The translations under genes and the position numbers were made by a program. From contig JAEBDY010000001.1 of NCBI GenBank assembly GCA_049997955.1, positions 186,001 to 250,000 on the forward strand: a DNA stretch of 64,000 bases, read 5' to 3'. Positions 52,142-61,147 of the stretch are shown here, in pieces. How positions within the stretch are numbered: position 1 is the stretch's first letter; each line of letters opens with the position of its first letter. Below the pieces are notes generated by a model that saw only the letters and a program-made list of their open reading frames with translations, did not search any database and was not told the origin of the DNA. Source of the DNA: Umezawaea sp049997955. GTDB taxonomy: Bacteria > Actinomycetota > Actinomycetes > Mycobacteriales > Pseudonocardiaceae.

Positions 52142-52900
52142 CTACAGCCGTGCCACCGCGTACGCGGCCATGGCGTCGCGGACGTACTCCGCGAACCCCT
52201 CGGCGTGCGCGTCGAACTGCGCCTTGAACTCGGGCGAGTCGACGTACAACTGGCCGAGACCCGTGTAGGACTCCCGGTTGGGCGTCCAGCTCAGGCAGAT
52301 CCAGCGGTAGTGGCGGTCGGTCAGCTCCAGCGCTTCCGGGGCGTCGACCGCCACCTTCGCGTCGAACAGCGCCCCGTAGGCCACGCCGATCTCCTGCCAC
52401 TCGGCCATGAACCGATCAGCGGCGGCCTTGTCCCAGTTCTTCATCTTCGACTTGCTCTCGGCGATGTGCTCCTTCGCGCTGTCGCCGTACCGCTCGACCA
52501 GCTCCTCCTCGTAGCGGGCCTGCCGATCGGCGTCGAAGCCCTCGAACAGCTCCTCCATCTTCATGTTGTCACCCCCTTCCAGCTCCTTGATCGTTTTCGA
52601 CACGGTCGTGGCCAGCAGCGCCAGCCGCTCCTGCTCGGCCGCCAACCACCGCTCGTGGTTGCGCAGCACGTCCAGCGCCCGGTGCCGCCCGTCGAGCACC
52701 TCGCCAACGGTGTCCAGCCCGAGCCCCAACTCCCGCAGCAGCAGGATCTGCTGCAACCGGAGCACCTGCTCGCGCTCGTAGTACCGGTAGCCGTTGCCCC
52801 CGACCCACGCGGGCGCCAGCAGACCGATGGCGTCGTAGTGCCGCAACGTCCGCGAAGTCACCTTCGACATCCGTGCGACCTCGGCGATCGACCAGGCCAT
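52142..52900 (-). CDS. TipA-like MerR regulator with TipAS ligand domain
   Basis: This encodes 252 residues from ATG 52900. The MerR helix-turn-helix is at residues 1-70 (SIAEVARMSKVTSRTLRHYD, then GNGYRYYEREQVLRLQQI), followed by a linking coiled coil. From about residue 125 the TipAS domain begins (ELFEGFDADRQARYEEELVE, WDKAAADRFMAEWQEIG, YGALFDAKVAVDA). In Streptomyces TipAL and TipAS, thiopeptide antibiotics bind this domain covalently and activate transcription. Whether this protein has the needed cysteine is doubtful: the only Cys is in HYRWICLSW near residue 212. Its own promoter has a MerR-type 19-bp spacer. Confidence 0.88.
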   Translation of the reverse strand: MAWSIAEVARMSKVTSRTLRHYDAIGLLAPAWVGGNGYRYYEREQVLRLQQILLLRELGLGLDTVGEVLDGRHRALDVLRNHERWLAAEQERLALLATTVSKTIKELEGGDNMKMEELFEGFDADRQARYEEELVERYGDSAKEHIAESKSKMKNWDKAAADRFMAEWQEIGVAYGALFDAKVAVDAPEALELTDRHYRWICLSWTPNRESYTGLGQLYVDSPEFKAQFDAHAEGFAEYVRDAMAAYAVARL

Positions 52901-52926
52901 CTCCGTGTTCCTCCCTGACCTGGACA

Positions 52927-52957
52927 ACGGTAGATGTTGACGCAACGTCAAGGTCAA
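52927..52957 (-). promoter_or_regulatory. MerR-type promoter of the TipA-like gene
   Basis: On the minus strand, -35 TTGACC (52957-52952) and -10 TACCGT (52932-52927) are separated by exactly 19 bp. The spacer holds TTGACG-TTG-CGTCAA (52951-52937), a 6-bp palindrome. A 19-bp spacer with a central palindrome is the hallmark of promoters activated by MerR proteins through DNA untwisting. Confidence 0.75.
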
Positions 52958-52972
52958 GCCGCGTTTGGCAGG

Positions 52973-53536
52973 ATGGGTGGAGTGTGGACCATCGCAGGCT
53001 CCTTGACCCCCGTCCCCGCTCTGGACCGGCTCGACCTGGTCGCCGCTCCGGTGGCCGCCGCACTCCGCTCGCTGGACCCGTCCGACGCGGCCAGGTGCGC
53101 GGTGGCGGAGATCGACCCGGCCCTGGCCGACACGGCCGAGTTCTGCGCCTTCTACGGGTCACCGCTGTCCGCGTCCGCCAACTGCGTCGTCGTGGCAGGT
53201 CGGCGGGGAGAAACGACCCGGTACGCGGCGTGCGTGGTGCTGGCCACCGCGCGGGCAGACGTGAACGGGGTGATCCGACGGCGGTTGGACGCGCGGAAGG
53301 CGTCGTTCGCCCCGATGGACGACGCGGTGGCGTTGACCGGGATGGAGTACGGCGGGATCACGCCCATCGGGGTGCCCGCCGACTGGCCGGTGCTGTTGTC
53401 GCCGTCGGTCGCTGGGGCGCCGGAGTTGGTTGTCGGGAGTGGGGTTCGGGGGAGCAAGTTGTTGGTGCCCGGAGATCTGCTGGTGAAGTTGCCGGGGGCT
53501 GAGGTTGTGGAGGATTTGTCTCGGCCGGTGGGGTGA
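52973..53536 (+). CDS. YbaK/EbsC-type aminoacyl-tRNA deacylase domain protein
   Basis: This encodes about 187 residues from ATG 52973 (GTG 52982 possible). The YbaK/ProX domain is shown by ANCVVVAGRRGETTRYAACV near residue 75, then NGVIRRRLDARKASFA and TGMEYGGITPIGVPADWPVL near 125. Such domains remove mischarged amino acids from tRNA. The usual catalytic lysine region is replaced by ARKASFAP, which keeps a lysine. It is divergent from the TipA-like gene and shares its promoter region. Confidence 0.82.
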   Translation: MGGVWTIAGSLTPVPALDRLDLVAAPVAAALRSLDPSDAARCAVAEIDPALADTAEFCAFYGSPLSASANCVVVAGRRGETTRYAACVVLATARADVNGVIRRRLDARKASFAPMDDAVALTGMEYGGITPIGVPADWPVLLSPSVAGAPELVVGSGVRGSKLLVPGDLLVKLPGAEVVEDLSRPVG

Positions 53537-53570
53537 ATTCCTCTCAACCCGCTCGCGCAATTATTTCTAC

Positions 53571-53650
53571 GCGCACTTCCGTTTGTCAAGGCTGGAAAGA
53601 TGCCTTGACAAACGGAAGTGCGCATGAAGGCGCTTGGGATCGGGGTGAGA
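53571..53650. repeat. Palindromic repeat element, copy B
   Basis: Perfect 22-bp arms (53571-53592 and 53602-53623) enclose the loop TGGAAAGAT. The inner eight base pairs are GTCAAGGC/GCCTTGAC as in copy A at 38269, and the following ATGAAGGCGCTTGGGATCGG matches copy A's flank. A run of GGCT and GGGT units follows at 53670-53700. The element lies between the YbaK gene and the dipeptidase gene. Confidence 0.78.
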
Positions 53651-53751
53651 GGGGGAGTCTGGCTTCGTTCTTGGCTGGCTGGCTGGCTGGGTGGGTGGGT
53701 CTGCGGTTCTGTTTGGCATGGTTCGAATCTATTGCGCTGGCGGGGTGTCGT

Positions 53752-54408
53752 TCAGGGCCTCAGGTCCTGGGCTCCGTACAAAGCAGCAGGTGAACCGGTG
53801 TGCATGGCCCAGTAGCGATCCCCGTACGACCAATGCCACCACTCGGTGGGGTAGTTCACCATTCCGGCAGTGCGCATGGCGTGGATCAGCAACCGCCGGT
53901 TGTACCGGGCCAGCGGTGAAATTCCGGGCGCATCCGTGTAGCAGGCGTTCGAGCTCTCCTCGGGTGACGCGTTGACCTCCGTCCCCATCGCCACCTCTTC
54001 CCCGTCTTCGGTGCACAACGTCAAATCGACAGCAGCCCCTGAGACGTGCGGCGCGATCTCCGGTGGTGAGATGTACCGACTCGCCTGAACCCGGACCTCG
54101 GAATCGCTCCACGAAGGATTGTCCGAGCGCAGAACCGACGCGTACTCCTCGAAGTACCGCTCCTGGAGCCACAGCGGTCGGTAGGCCTCCACGATCAGCA
54201 GCCGCAATCCGGCAGGCAGGTTGCCCTGCGCCACGAGCAGTCGCTCCACCACCCCGGCCCGGAGGTGCACGTAGGCGCCCGCCGGATCCGCCTGGCGGTC
54301 GTCCAGCGCCAGTTCGCCGATCGTGCGGAGGTTCACGAGGGGTTCGCCGCACTCCTCCACGGGCAGGTCGGCGACCCGCGGGTTGGACAGCAGTACTGGT
54401 TCGCTCAC
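53752..54408 (-). CDS. D-Ala-D-Ala dipeptidase (VanX/DdpX family)
   Basis: This encodes about 218 residues from GTG 54408, which follows AGGTGA; a longer start at 54465 is possible. Zinc ligands and catalytic residues are visible: HVSGAAVDLTL near residue 117 (His and Asp of SxHxxGxAxD) and PTEWWHWSYGD near 190 (catalytic Glu and His of ExxH). An Arg in VEAYRPLWLQ near 70 stabilises the transition state. There is no signal peptide, so it is probably cytoplasmic. VanX removes D-Ala-D-Ala for glycopeptide resistance and DdpX salvages it; no vanA or vanH is nearby, so salvage is likelier. Confidence 0.85.
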   Translation of the reverse strand: MSEPVLLSNPRVADLPVEECGEPLVNLRTIGELALDDRQADPAGAYVHLRAGVVERLLVAQGNLPAGLRLLIVEAYRPLWLQERYFEEYASVLRSDNPSWSDSEVRVQASRYISPPEIAPHVSGAAVDLTLCTEDGEEVAMGTEVNASPEESSNACYTDAPGISPLARYNRRLLIHAMRTAGMVNYPTEWWHWSYGDRYWAMHTGSPAALYGAQDLRP

Positions 54409-54487
54409 GGTGTCACCTGCGGGGCTCGTCGGGGAAACGGTGATTGTGACCGGCGAACCTGTCACTCGGCTGAAGATCTCCGCCGGT

Positions 54488-55567
54488 TCACCCGGCCTGG
54501 TACGCCAGGAGCAGTGCGAGGGCTTCCTCGACGTCGTCGGTGACCACGATCCACCGCTCGGCGTCGCGGCCCCGCGCCAACCGCTGCACCAAGGGCGCGG
54601 CCGGGACCTCGTTCAGCCAGAAGTCCTTGCCCAGGAACACCATCGGCGCGGCCGGGCCGACGCTGGCGTAGTAGTTCTGGCAGAAGTCCTGGAACACCTC
54701 CTGCACGGTTCCCGCCTTGCCCGGCGTGTAGACGACACCGCCGGTCGCGACGGTCAGCAGACCTTCTTCCCGCACGGAGTTCGCGAAGTACTTGGCGTGC
54801 ACCTCGCACGCGGGGTTGGGCGGCTCGTGGCCGTAGAACCAGGTCGGGATGCCGATCGTGCGGGGAACGGGACCGACCGGCAGGTCGGTGGGGAACGCCG
54901 CCAGCCACCGGCCGATGCTCTCGTCGTCGCCACCGAACCCCGGCACCACGCCGATCCGCGCGAGCACGTCCGACACGTCGCCGCGGTCGGCCAGCCGGAC
55001 GCCCAGCGGCACGGCCTCCATCGCCCCCGGCCCGCCGCCGGTCAGCACGGTGAGCCCCGCGCGGCCCAGCGCGACGCCGAGGTCCACGGCCGCGCGGTAC
55101 CCGGCGGAGTCGCGGGCCAGCGCGTGCCCGCCCATCACCGCCACCGGCTGGCCGGTCAGCGCCTCGTCGAGCGCCTCGGTGATCGCGTGGTCGTGCAGGC
55201 GCTCGGCCAGCGCGTGCAGCGGGTCGGGGTGCTTGCCCACCCGCCTGCTGTGCCGGTAGATCCGCGCGTCCGGGGTGTCGGCGTACGACGCGGGCGTCGA
55301 CGGGTCGAAGCCGTCGAACAGCTCGGCGGGCGTGTAGAGCCGGGTCCGGTACACGTCGTACGGCACGTCCGGGATGGCCGGGAACGTCAGCGCCCCGGCC
55401 GCTTCCGCGCGCCGCTGCAACGCGGGCGGGAGCAGGCAGCCGAGGAACAGCGCGCCGTCGAGCGGGCCGCGGACCTCCTCGCCGGTCAGGTCGAGGCCGG
55501 TGAGCACCGCGCCGCGCAGGTCGGCCGTCGCGCGCAGTTGGTCCAGATCGCTGATCTCGGTTCGCAC
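54488..55567 (-). CDS. LOG-family protein (lysine decarboxylase-like fold, TIGR00730 type)
   Basis: This encodes 359 residues from ATG 55567. The nucleotide-binding LOG domain covers about residues 140-350: VAVMGGHALARDSAGYRAAV, then TVLTGGGPGAMEAV near 175 and PGKAGTVQEVFQDFC near 283, which correspond to the PGGxGTxxE motif. The N-terminal 130 residues are an extension found in a longer subgroup. LOG enzymes release free cytokinin-type bases from nucleotide monophosphates; the substrate of this subgroup is unknown. No prenyltransferase gene is next to it. Confidence 0.8.
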   Translation of the reverse strand: MRTEISDLDQLRATADLRGAVLTGLDLTGEEVRGPLDGALFLGCLLPPALQRRAEAAGALTFPAIPDVPYDVYRTRLYTPAELFDGFDPSTPASYADTPDARIYRHSRRVGKHPDPLHALAERLHDHAITEALDEALTGQPVAVMGGHALARDSAGYRAAVDLGVALGRAGLTVLTGGGPGAMEAVPLGVRLADRGDVSDVLARIGVVPGFGGDDESIGRWLAAFPTDLPVGPVPRTIGIPTWFYGHEPPNPACEVHAKYFANSVREEGLLTVATGGVVYTPGKAGTVQEVFQDFCQNYYASVGPAAPMVFLGKDFWLNEVPAAPLVQRLARGRDAERWIVVTDDVEEALALLLAYQAG

Positions 55568-55606
55568 CGCGGAATCGTACGGCGGCGCGAACCGGGATCC
55601 GGGCCG

Positions 55607-55963
55607 TCAGCGGTAACGGGTCGTGCAGGACTGGGCCGAGCCGGTCAGGAAACCGTCGCGAAAAGCCTCGACCCGTGCGAAACCGGACGGGATGGCCACG
55701 CCCTTCGCGTCGCCGGCGACGACGCCGTCGACCGGCAGGCCGAGCGACTCCTGCACGGCGACCGCGTACCGGGAGGTGACGGCGCCGAACGCGGCGAAGT
55801 CGCCGATCCGGCCCACCCGCACCAGCGCCTCCAGGTCGACGCTCACCGAGCCGCCCCCGCAGTAGCTCGCGGGCGAGGTGGTGGCGCACGTGCCGTCCTA
55901 CCGGACGGTCGACTCCGGGAACGCCGCCGTCAGGCTGTTCCTCAGGTCCAGCAGCGACTTCAC
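55607..55963 (-). pseudogene. Small gene interrupted by an in-frame TAG
   Basis: A frame opens at GTG 55963, 12 bases after the lipoprotein stop, and reads 21 residues (start KSLLDLRNSLTAAFPESTVR) to a TAG at 55900-55898. The same frame stays open for 96 more residues to 55607, with the content DGTCATTSPASYCGGG and later VDLEALVRVGRIGDFAAFG. The later part alone could start at GTG 55846 as a 79-residue protein. Coding-type composition on both sides of the TAG suggests one gene broken by a point mutation. The family is unknown. Confidence 0.45.
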
Positions 55964-55974
55964 GGGAGCGGGCC

Positions 55975-56871
55975 TCAGCCCAGGAAGGCGGACTTGACGC
56001 CCGCGGGGAACCCGAGCACGGTCACGTCGACGACGTCGTCGGTCACGACGGCGGACTTGCCCTTGCAGCCGACCTCGGACCAGATCTTCATGGAGCCGCT
56101 GACGGTCAGGGAGAGGAAGCCGCCGCGCAGGTCGTTGCAGCCGGGGGTGGCGATGCCGGTGGCGAAGTTGGCGCCGCTGGTGTCGTCGAAGTTCTTGCCG
56201 CTGAACAGGGTCGCGGACTGCGCGGGCTTGGCGCCGGGCGAGGCGACCGGCGCGATGGGCTTCTCCGCCGGACCCGCCTTCTTGCCGTCCGGGGTGATGC
56301 CGAACCACGTGCCGCCGACGCCCTGGCCCAGGGTGTCGCCGGGGTTGACGTCCTTGGCGAACCGGTAGAGCGGCCAGCCCTTCAGGGTGACCTGGGAGCG
56401 GCCGTCGTCGCGCTTCACGAAGCCGACGTCCGCCTCCTTGACGCCCGCGATGAACACCTTGCCGCCCTTGGCGACCGTCACCGGCGGCCACGTCTTGGCG
56501 CAGTCTTCGTTGCAGGTGGCCTTCGGCGGGGCGGCGGTGTCCTTCTCGAACCGGTACAGCGTGAACCCGGAGCCGTTGACCACCACGGGGTCCAGCTCGC
56601 CCGCCGCCGAGGAGCGCAGCGAGGCCCACTTCTCCTTCACCTCGGTGGGCGCGTCCGCGGGCGCCATGTCGCCCGCCTTCTCGTCCGCCTTGTTCGACCG
56701 CGCGGTGCCCGAGAGCAGCGTGGCGTCCTTGGCGTTCCCGCCTTCGGAGTCCTGCGACTGCGCCTGCGGTGCGGGCGCCGCGGTGCCGCCGGTGGTGGTG
56801 CCGCAGGCGGACAGCGCGATCGTCCCCGCCGCGAGGACCGCGGCGAGAGGCCAGACGTGCTTGCGCAGCAT
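55975..56871 (-). CDS. Lipoprotein with YxxxD/CxxDC repeat (COG4315 type)
   Basis: This encodes 298 residues from ATG 56871, after GGAGAAC. The lipoprotein signal ends at IALSAC. From about residue 100 the secreted-repeat domain (COG4315, 'lipoprotein with Yx(FWY)xxD motif') appears twice: GFTLYRFEKDTAAPPKATCN-EDCAKTWPP, then GWPLYRFAKDVNPGDTLGQG. These proteins are thought to bind haem or act in redox, but evidence is thin. Two more cysteines lie near the end (PGCNDLRG and EVGCKGK). It is attached to the outer membrane face. A broken small gene follows. Confidence 0.78.
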   Translation of the reverse strand: MLRKHVWPLAAVLAAGTIALSACGTTTGGTAAPAPQAQSQDSEGGNAKDATLLSGTARSNKADEKAGDMAPADAPTEVKEKWASLRSSAAGELDPVVVNGSGFTLYRFEKDTAAPPKATCNEDCAKTWPPVTVAKGGKVFIAGVKEADVGFVKRDDGRSQVTLKGWPLYRFAKDVNPGDTLGQGVGGTWFGITPDGKKAGPAEKPIAPVASPGAKPAQSATLFSGKNFDDTSGANFATGIATPGCNDLRGGFLSLTVSGSMKIWSEVGCKGKSAVVTDDVVDVTVLGFPAGVKSAFLG

Positions 56872-57011
56872 GGGGTTCTCCGAGTGGTGTGACGAGCCGT
56901 GGGATTCGGTGTGCGATTCGTACACGCATCCGGGGGGCTGGTGGTTCACCCCGGTTTCGGAACTGGACCGAAACGGTGTTACCGGACAGCCGTCGGTGGA
57001 TTTCCGGGCAC

Positions 57012-57887
57012 TCAGAAGATGACGGTCTGGTTGCCGTGCACCAGCACCCTGTCCTCCAGGTGCCACCGCAACCCCCGCGCCAGCACCGCCTTCTCCACGT
57101 CGCGTCCTTTTCGGACCATGTCGCCGATGGAGTCGCCGTGGTCGACCCTGATCACGTCCTGCTCGATGATCGGCCCGGCGTCCAGCTCCGCCGTCACGTA
57201 GTGGCAGGTCGCGCCGACCAGCTTCACGCCGCGGCGGTGCGCCTGGTGGTACGGCCGGGCGCCGACGAACGACGGCAGGAAGCTGTGGTGGATGTTGATC
57301 GCCTTGCCGATCCAGTCCGCGCACAGCTCGCGCGGCAGGATCTGCATGAACCTGGCCAGCACCACGGCGTGCGGCTCGTTGGCGTCGACCAGCTGCCGCA
57401 GCTGCCGGAACGCGGCCTCCTTGCCCTCGGGGTCGCTCGCCGGGAACGGCACGTGGTGGAACGGGATGCCGTGCGCCCTGGTGATGCCCGCCAGGTCGGC
57501 GTGGTTGCCGATGACCGCGGCCACGTCGGCGTCCAGTTCGCCCGCCGCGACCCGGCCGAGCAGGTCGTAGAGGCAGTGGCCCTCCTTGGACACCAGGATC
57601 ACGACCCGCTTGCGCTCACCGGTGTCGGTGATCCGCCAGCTCGTGGTGCCCCCGAGTTCCCGCGCGATGGAGGTGAACCGGGCGCGCAGCTCGGTCACGC
57701 CGAACGGCAGCGAGTCCGCCCGCACCTCCTGGCGCGTGAAGAACCAGCCCGTGTCCGGGTCGGTGTGGTAGGCCGCCTCCACGATCCAGCCGCCGTTGTC
57801 GGCGAGGAACGAGGAGATCCGGGCGACGATGCCGGTCCGGTCGGGGCAGCCGAAGGTGATGACGTAGCGGCGTTCAGGCTGGGACAC
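57012..57887 (-). CDS. purU: Formyltetrahydrofolate deformylase
   Basis: This encodes 291 residues from GTG or ATG 57887. An N-terminal ACT domain (residues 5-85; FGCPDRTGIVARISSFLADN) is joined to a formyl-transferase-fold domain. Active-site residues are seen in NIHHSFLPSFVGARPYHQA near residue 215 and GATCHYVTAELDAGPII near 237 (Asn, His and Asp of the family). It hydrolyses 10-formyl-THF to THF and formate, balancing one-carbon pools. The length is normal. It is transcribed alone or with the DinB-type gene upstream. Confidence 0.92.
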   Translation of the reverse strand: MSQPERRYVITFGCPDRTGIVARISSFLADNGGWIVEAAYHTDPDTGWFFTRQEVRADSLPFGVTELRARFTSIARELGGTTSWRITDTGERKRVVILVSKEGHCLYDLLGRVAAGELDADVAAVIGNHADLAGITRAHGIPFHHVPFPASDPEGKEAAFRQLRQLVDANEPHAVVLARFMQILPRELCADWIGKAINIHHSFLPSFVGARPYHQAHRRGVKLVGATCHYVTAELDAGPIIEQDVIRVDHGDSIGDMVRKGRDVEKAVLARGLRWHLEDRVLVHGNQTVIF

Positions 57888-57906
57888 GGGTGATGAGTAT
57901 CCAGGA

Positions 57907-58641
57907 TCACACCCTGGGCAGCACGTCCAGGAGTGCGGTGTCGCCCGTGACGACCGCGCCGCTCGGTCTGCCCCACACCGCGCGGAACAGCGAGTCGGCC
58001 GTGCCCGCGACGGTCGCGTCCCCGTTCGTGCCCGACCCGGTGACCGGTCCGACGGCGGGCGCCTCGCCCGGCGTCAGCCGCACCTCCCAGGCGCGACCGG
58101 CGTCGGCGGCGTGCAGCACCAGCACGCCCTCGCGCTCCACGGGCTTGCGGCGGGCGGCGATCACCGTCATCCGGGTCAGGAACTCGTCGATCCCGTCGGC
58201 GGCGAACTGCGGCGTGAACAGCAGCGGGGGCACGTCGTCGCCCAGCCGGGCGTGCTCGGCGTCCAACCGGTGGATGGCGGTCTCGTGGGCCTGCCTGCGG
58301 GCCCAGAAGCCCGCGGTCTCGGTGCCGATGAGCGTCCACCTCGGCTTCGCCGGGTCGGCGGCGCGCAGCTCGTCCGCCAGCTCCAGCGCCCGCTCGTCCC
58401 ACCACACCAGCAGGTCGTCCCACTCGTCCGGCGCGCCGGGCCACCGGGGGCGCTCGTCGGCGGACTCGGCGCGCAGCGCGGCCACCGCCCAGGCGTTCAC
58501 CCCGGCGACGTGCCGGACCAGGTCGTGCACCGTCCACAGCGGACAGGTGTCGACGGGGGTCGACGGCCCGGCCTCGACGGCGGCGGCGCGCAGCGCGCGG
58601 GCCTGGGCGGTGTAGTGGTCGATGAACTCGCGGTGCTCCAC
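57907..58641 (-). CDS. Maleylpyruvate isomerase-type mycothiol-dependent protein (DinB fold)
   Basis: This encodes 244 residues from GTG 58641. The MDMPI_N domain (residues 5-140) carries DTCPLWTVHDLVRHVAGVNA near 32 and AHETAIHRLDAEHA near 125, which hold metal-ligand histidines of the DinB-like mycothiol-dependent family. The C-terminal MDMPI_C domain (about 165-240; GTADSLFRAVWGR) follows. Such proteins use mycothiol, the actinobacterial thiol; most substrates are unknown. It lies between the purU and methyltransferase genes in a same-strand run. Confidence 0.8.
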   Translation of the reverse strand: MEHREFIDHYTAQARALRAAAVEAGPSTPVDTCPLWTVHDLVRHVAGVNAWAVAALRAESADERPRWPGAPDEWDDLLVWWDERALELADELRAADPAKPRWTLIGTETAGFWARRQAHETAIHRLDAEHARLGDDVPPLLFTPQFAADGIDEFLTRMTVIAARRKPVEREGVLVLHAADAGRAWEVRLTPGEAPAVGPVTGSGTNGDATVAGTADSLFRAVWGRPSGAVVTGDTALLDVLPRV

Positions 58642-58646
58642 CCTGA

Positions 58647-59465
58647 TCAGCTTAGGGGGCTGACGGCGTCCCACGGCAGCGTGATCTCGCCCAGCCGCCA
58701 CCGTTTCCGGGTGTCGAGCACCGGCCAGCCGCGGGCCGCGAGCAGCCGGACGGCCTCGACCCAGCGGGCCCGCGGGCCGAACGGCGCGAACGGGGCCGCG
58801 GTCGCCCAGCACGCGTCCAGCTCGCCCAGCAGCCGGTGCACGCGCTCGCCGTCGACGTTGCGGTGGATCAGCGACTTGGGCAGCCGCTCGGCGAGGTCGC
58901 CGGGGGTCTCCAGGTCGGCTGGCAGGCAGGCGAGCGTGAACGTCAGCGGTCCGTCGGCGGACAGCGCGACCCACGAGCAGCGCCTGCCGATCTCGTCGCA
59001 CGTGCCCTCGACCAGCAGACCGCCGGGCGCGAGCCCGCCGACCATCGTGGTCCACGCTGCGAGGGCCTGCTCCTCGGTGTACTGGCGCAGCACGTTGAAC
59101 GCGCGCAGCAGCACCGGACGGCGGCCCGCCAGCTCGAACCCGCCGCGGCGGAACTCCAGCCGCGGCGGGTCGGCCGCTGCCTCGCCCGCGGCGACGCGGT
59201 CGGCGTCCAGTTCCAGCCCGAGCACCCGCACGTCGGCGCGCACGGCCCGCAGGCGCGCGGCCATCTCGACCGTGGTCACGGGGGTGGCGCCGTACCCGAG
59301 GTCCACCACGAGCGGATCGGGCGCGGCGCGCAGGGCGTCGACGACCAGCGGCGTGCCGACCATCCAGCGGTCGACCCGCCGCAGCCGGTTCGGGTTGGTG
59401 GTGCCCCTGGTGGGCAGGCCGAGCGTGCGCGCCCGGCCGGCGGCTAGGCGCGGTTTGCGAGCCAT
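58647..59465 (-). CDS. SAM-dependent methyltransferase, class I
   Basis: This encodes 272 residues from ATG 59465, overlapping the end of the DUF2505 gene by 22 bases. The SAM-binding part is LVVDLGYGATPVTTVEMAAR near residue 50, followed by VRVLGLELDADRVAAGE and a RAFNVLRQYTEEQALAAW strand. The acidic residue after the usual GxGxG is altered (GYGATP). The substrate is unknown; related actinomycete proteins are annotated only as class I methyltransferases. Coupled translation with the DUF2505 gene is likely. Confidence 0.75.
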   Translation of the reverse strand: MARKPRLAAGRARTLGLPTRGTTNPNRLRRVDRWMVGTPLVVDALRAAPDPLVVDLGYGATPVTTVEMAARLRAVRADVRVLGLELDADRVAAGEAAADPPRLEFRRGGFELAGRRPVLLRAFNVLRQYTEEQALAAWTTMVGGLAPGGLLVEGTCDEIGRRCSWVALSADGPLTFTLACLPADLETPGDLAERLPKSLIHRNVDGERVHRLLGELDACWATAAPFAPFGPRARWVEAVRLLAARGWPVLDTRKRWRLGEITLPWDAVSPLS

Positions 59466-59938
59466 TCGGTGGTGAACTCGTTTTCCTTGTCGAGCAGCGC
59501 GGCGACCTGTTCGGCGATCATCGCCTCCAGCTTGCCGCCCACGAGCGGGATGCTGACCTTGACCTGGCCGGTGAGCGTCGACCTGCTGCCGCCCGCGTGG
59601 TCGGCGAGCACGATCGTGCCGTCCAGCCTGCCGGGGACGCCGTTGAGCGTCACCTCGACCGTGCCGGTCGTGCCCGCCTCGGTCCACACCTCGGCCCGGT
59701 GGATCACCAGGTCGCCGCCGAGCAGGCTCTTCGCCACCGACGGCAGGTGCTCGGCGGGCACGCCCTGCTTGAGCTGGTAGGACGTCTTCCCGTCCGCCGA
59801 GCTGTACGACACGAGCTGCGCGTCCGTGCCGCCGAGCACGGCCAGCCGGTCGCGGAGGTGGGTTTCGTCGACCAGCGCCCTGAAGACGTCCTGCACGGGC
59901 CACGTGGACGTGGTTCGGTGCTCGATGCGGCGTGCCAT
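59444..59938 (-). CDS. DUF2505 (START-like) protein
   Basis: This encodes 164 residues from ATG 59938. The pattern ARRIEHRTTSTWPVQDVFRA, then LVSYSSADGKTSYQLKQGVP and GRLDGTIVLADHAG matches the DUF2505 family of SRPBCC/START-like proteins, which bind hydrophobic ligands. These proteins are almost confined to actinobacteria. It is divergent from murB, as is common in related genomes. There is no signal peptide. Confidence 0.85.
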   Translation of the reverse strand: MARRIEHRTTSTWPVQDVFRALVDETHLRDRLAVLGGTDAQLVSYSSADGKTSYQLKQGVPAEHLPSVAKSLLGGDLVIHRAEVWTEAGTTGTVEVTLNGVPGRLDGTIVLADHAGGSRSTLTGQVKVSIPLVGGKLEAMIAEQVAALLDKENEFTTEWLANRA

Positions 59939-59954
59939 GGCGCGGAGGTTACCG

Positions 59955-61055
<1,101 letters not shown>

Positions 61056-61147
61056 GGCCCTCCTGCCGACGGCCGAACGGGTGACCTTGCGTGACCAGAT
61101 CCTCACCACGCGTGTTTCATTGAGGTGAGGACTTCACGGAGGTCGAC

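Noticed and set aside
53152..53625. Minus-strand frame starting MRTSVCQGIFPALTN over the repeat
   Set aside because: It is read through the palindrome and opposite the YbaK gene; a product of the repeat, not a gene.
53571..53650. Copy B of the palindrome as an ordinary rho-independent terminator
   Set aside because: The stem lacks a following T-run and the shared core plus 20-base flank with copy A shows it is a repeated element, although it may still stop transcription.
53752..54408. Glycopeptide resistance cluster around the VanX-like gene
   Set aside because: No VanA/VanH ligase or dehydrogenase and no VanRS pair lie nearby; the neighbours are a YbaK and a LOG gene, so a single salvage dipeptidase is the better reading.
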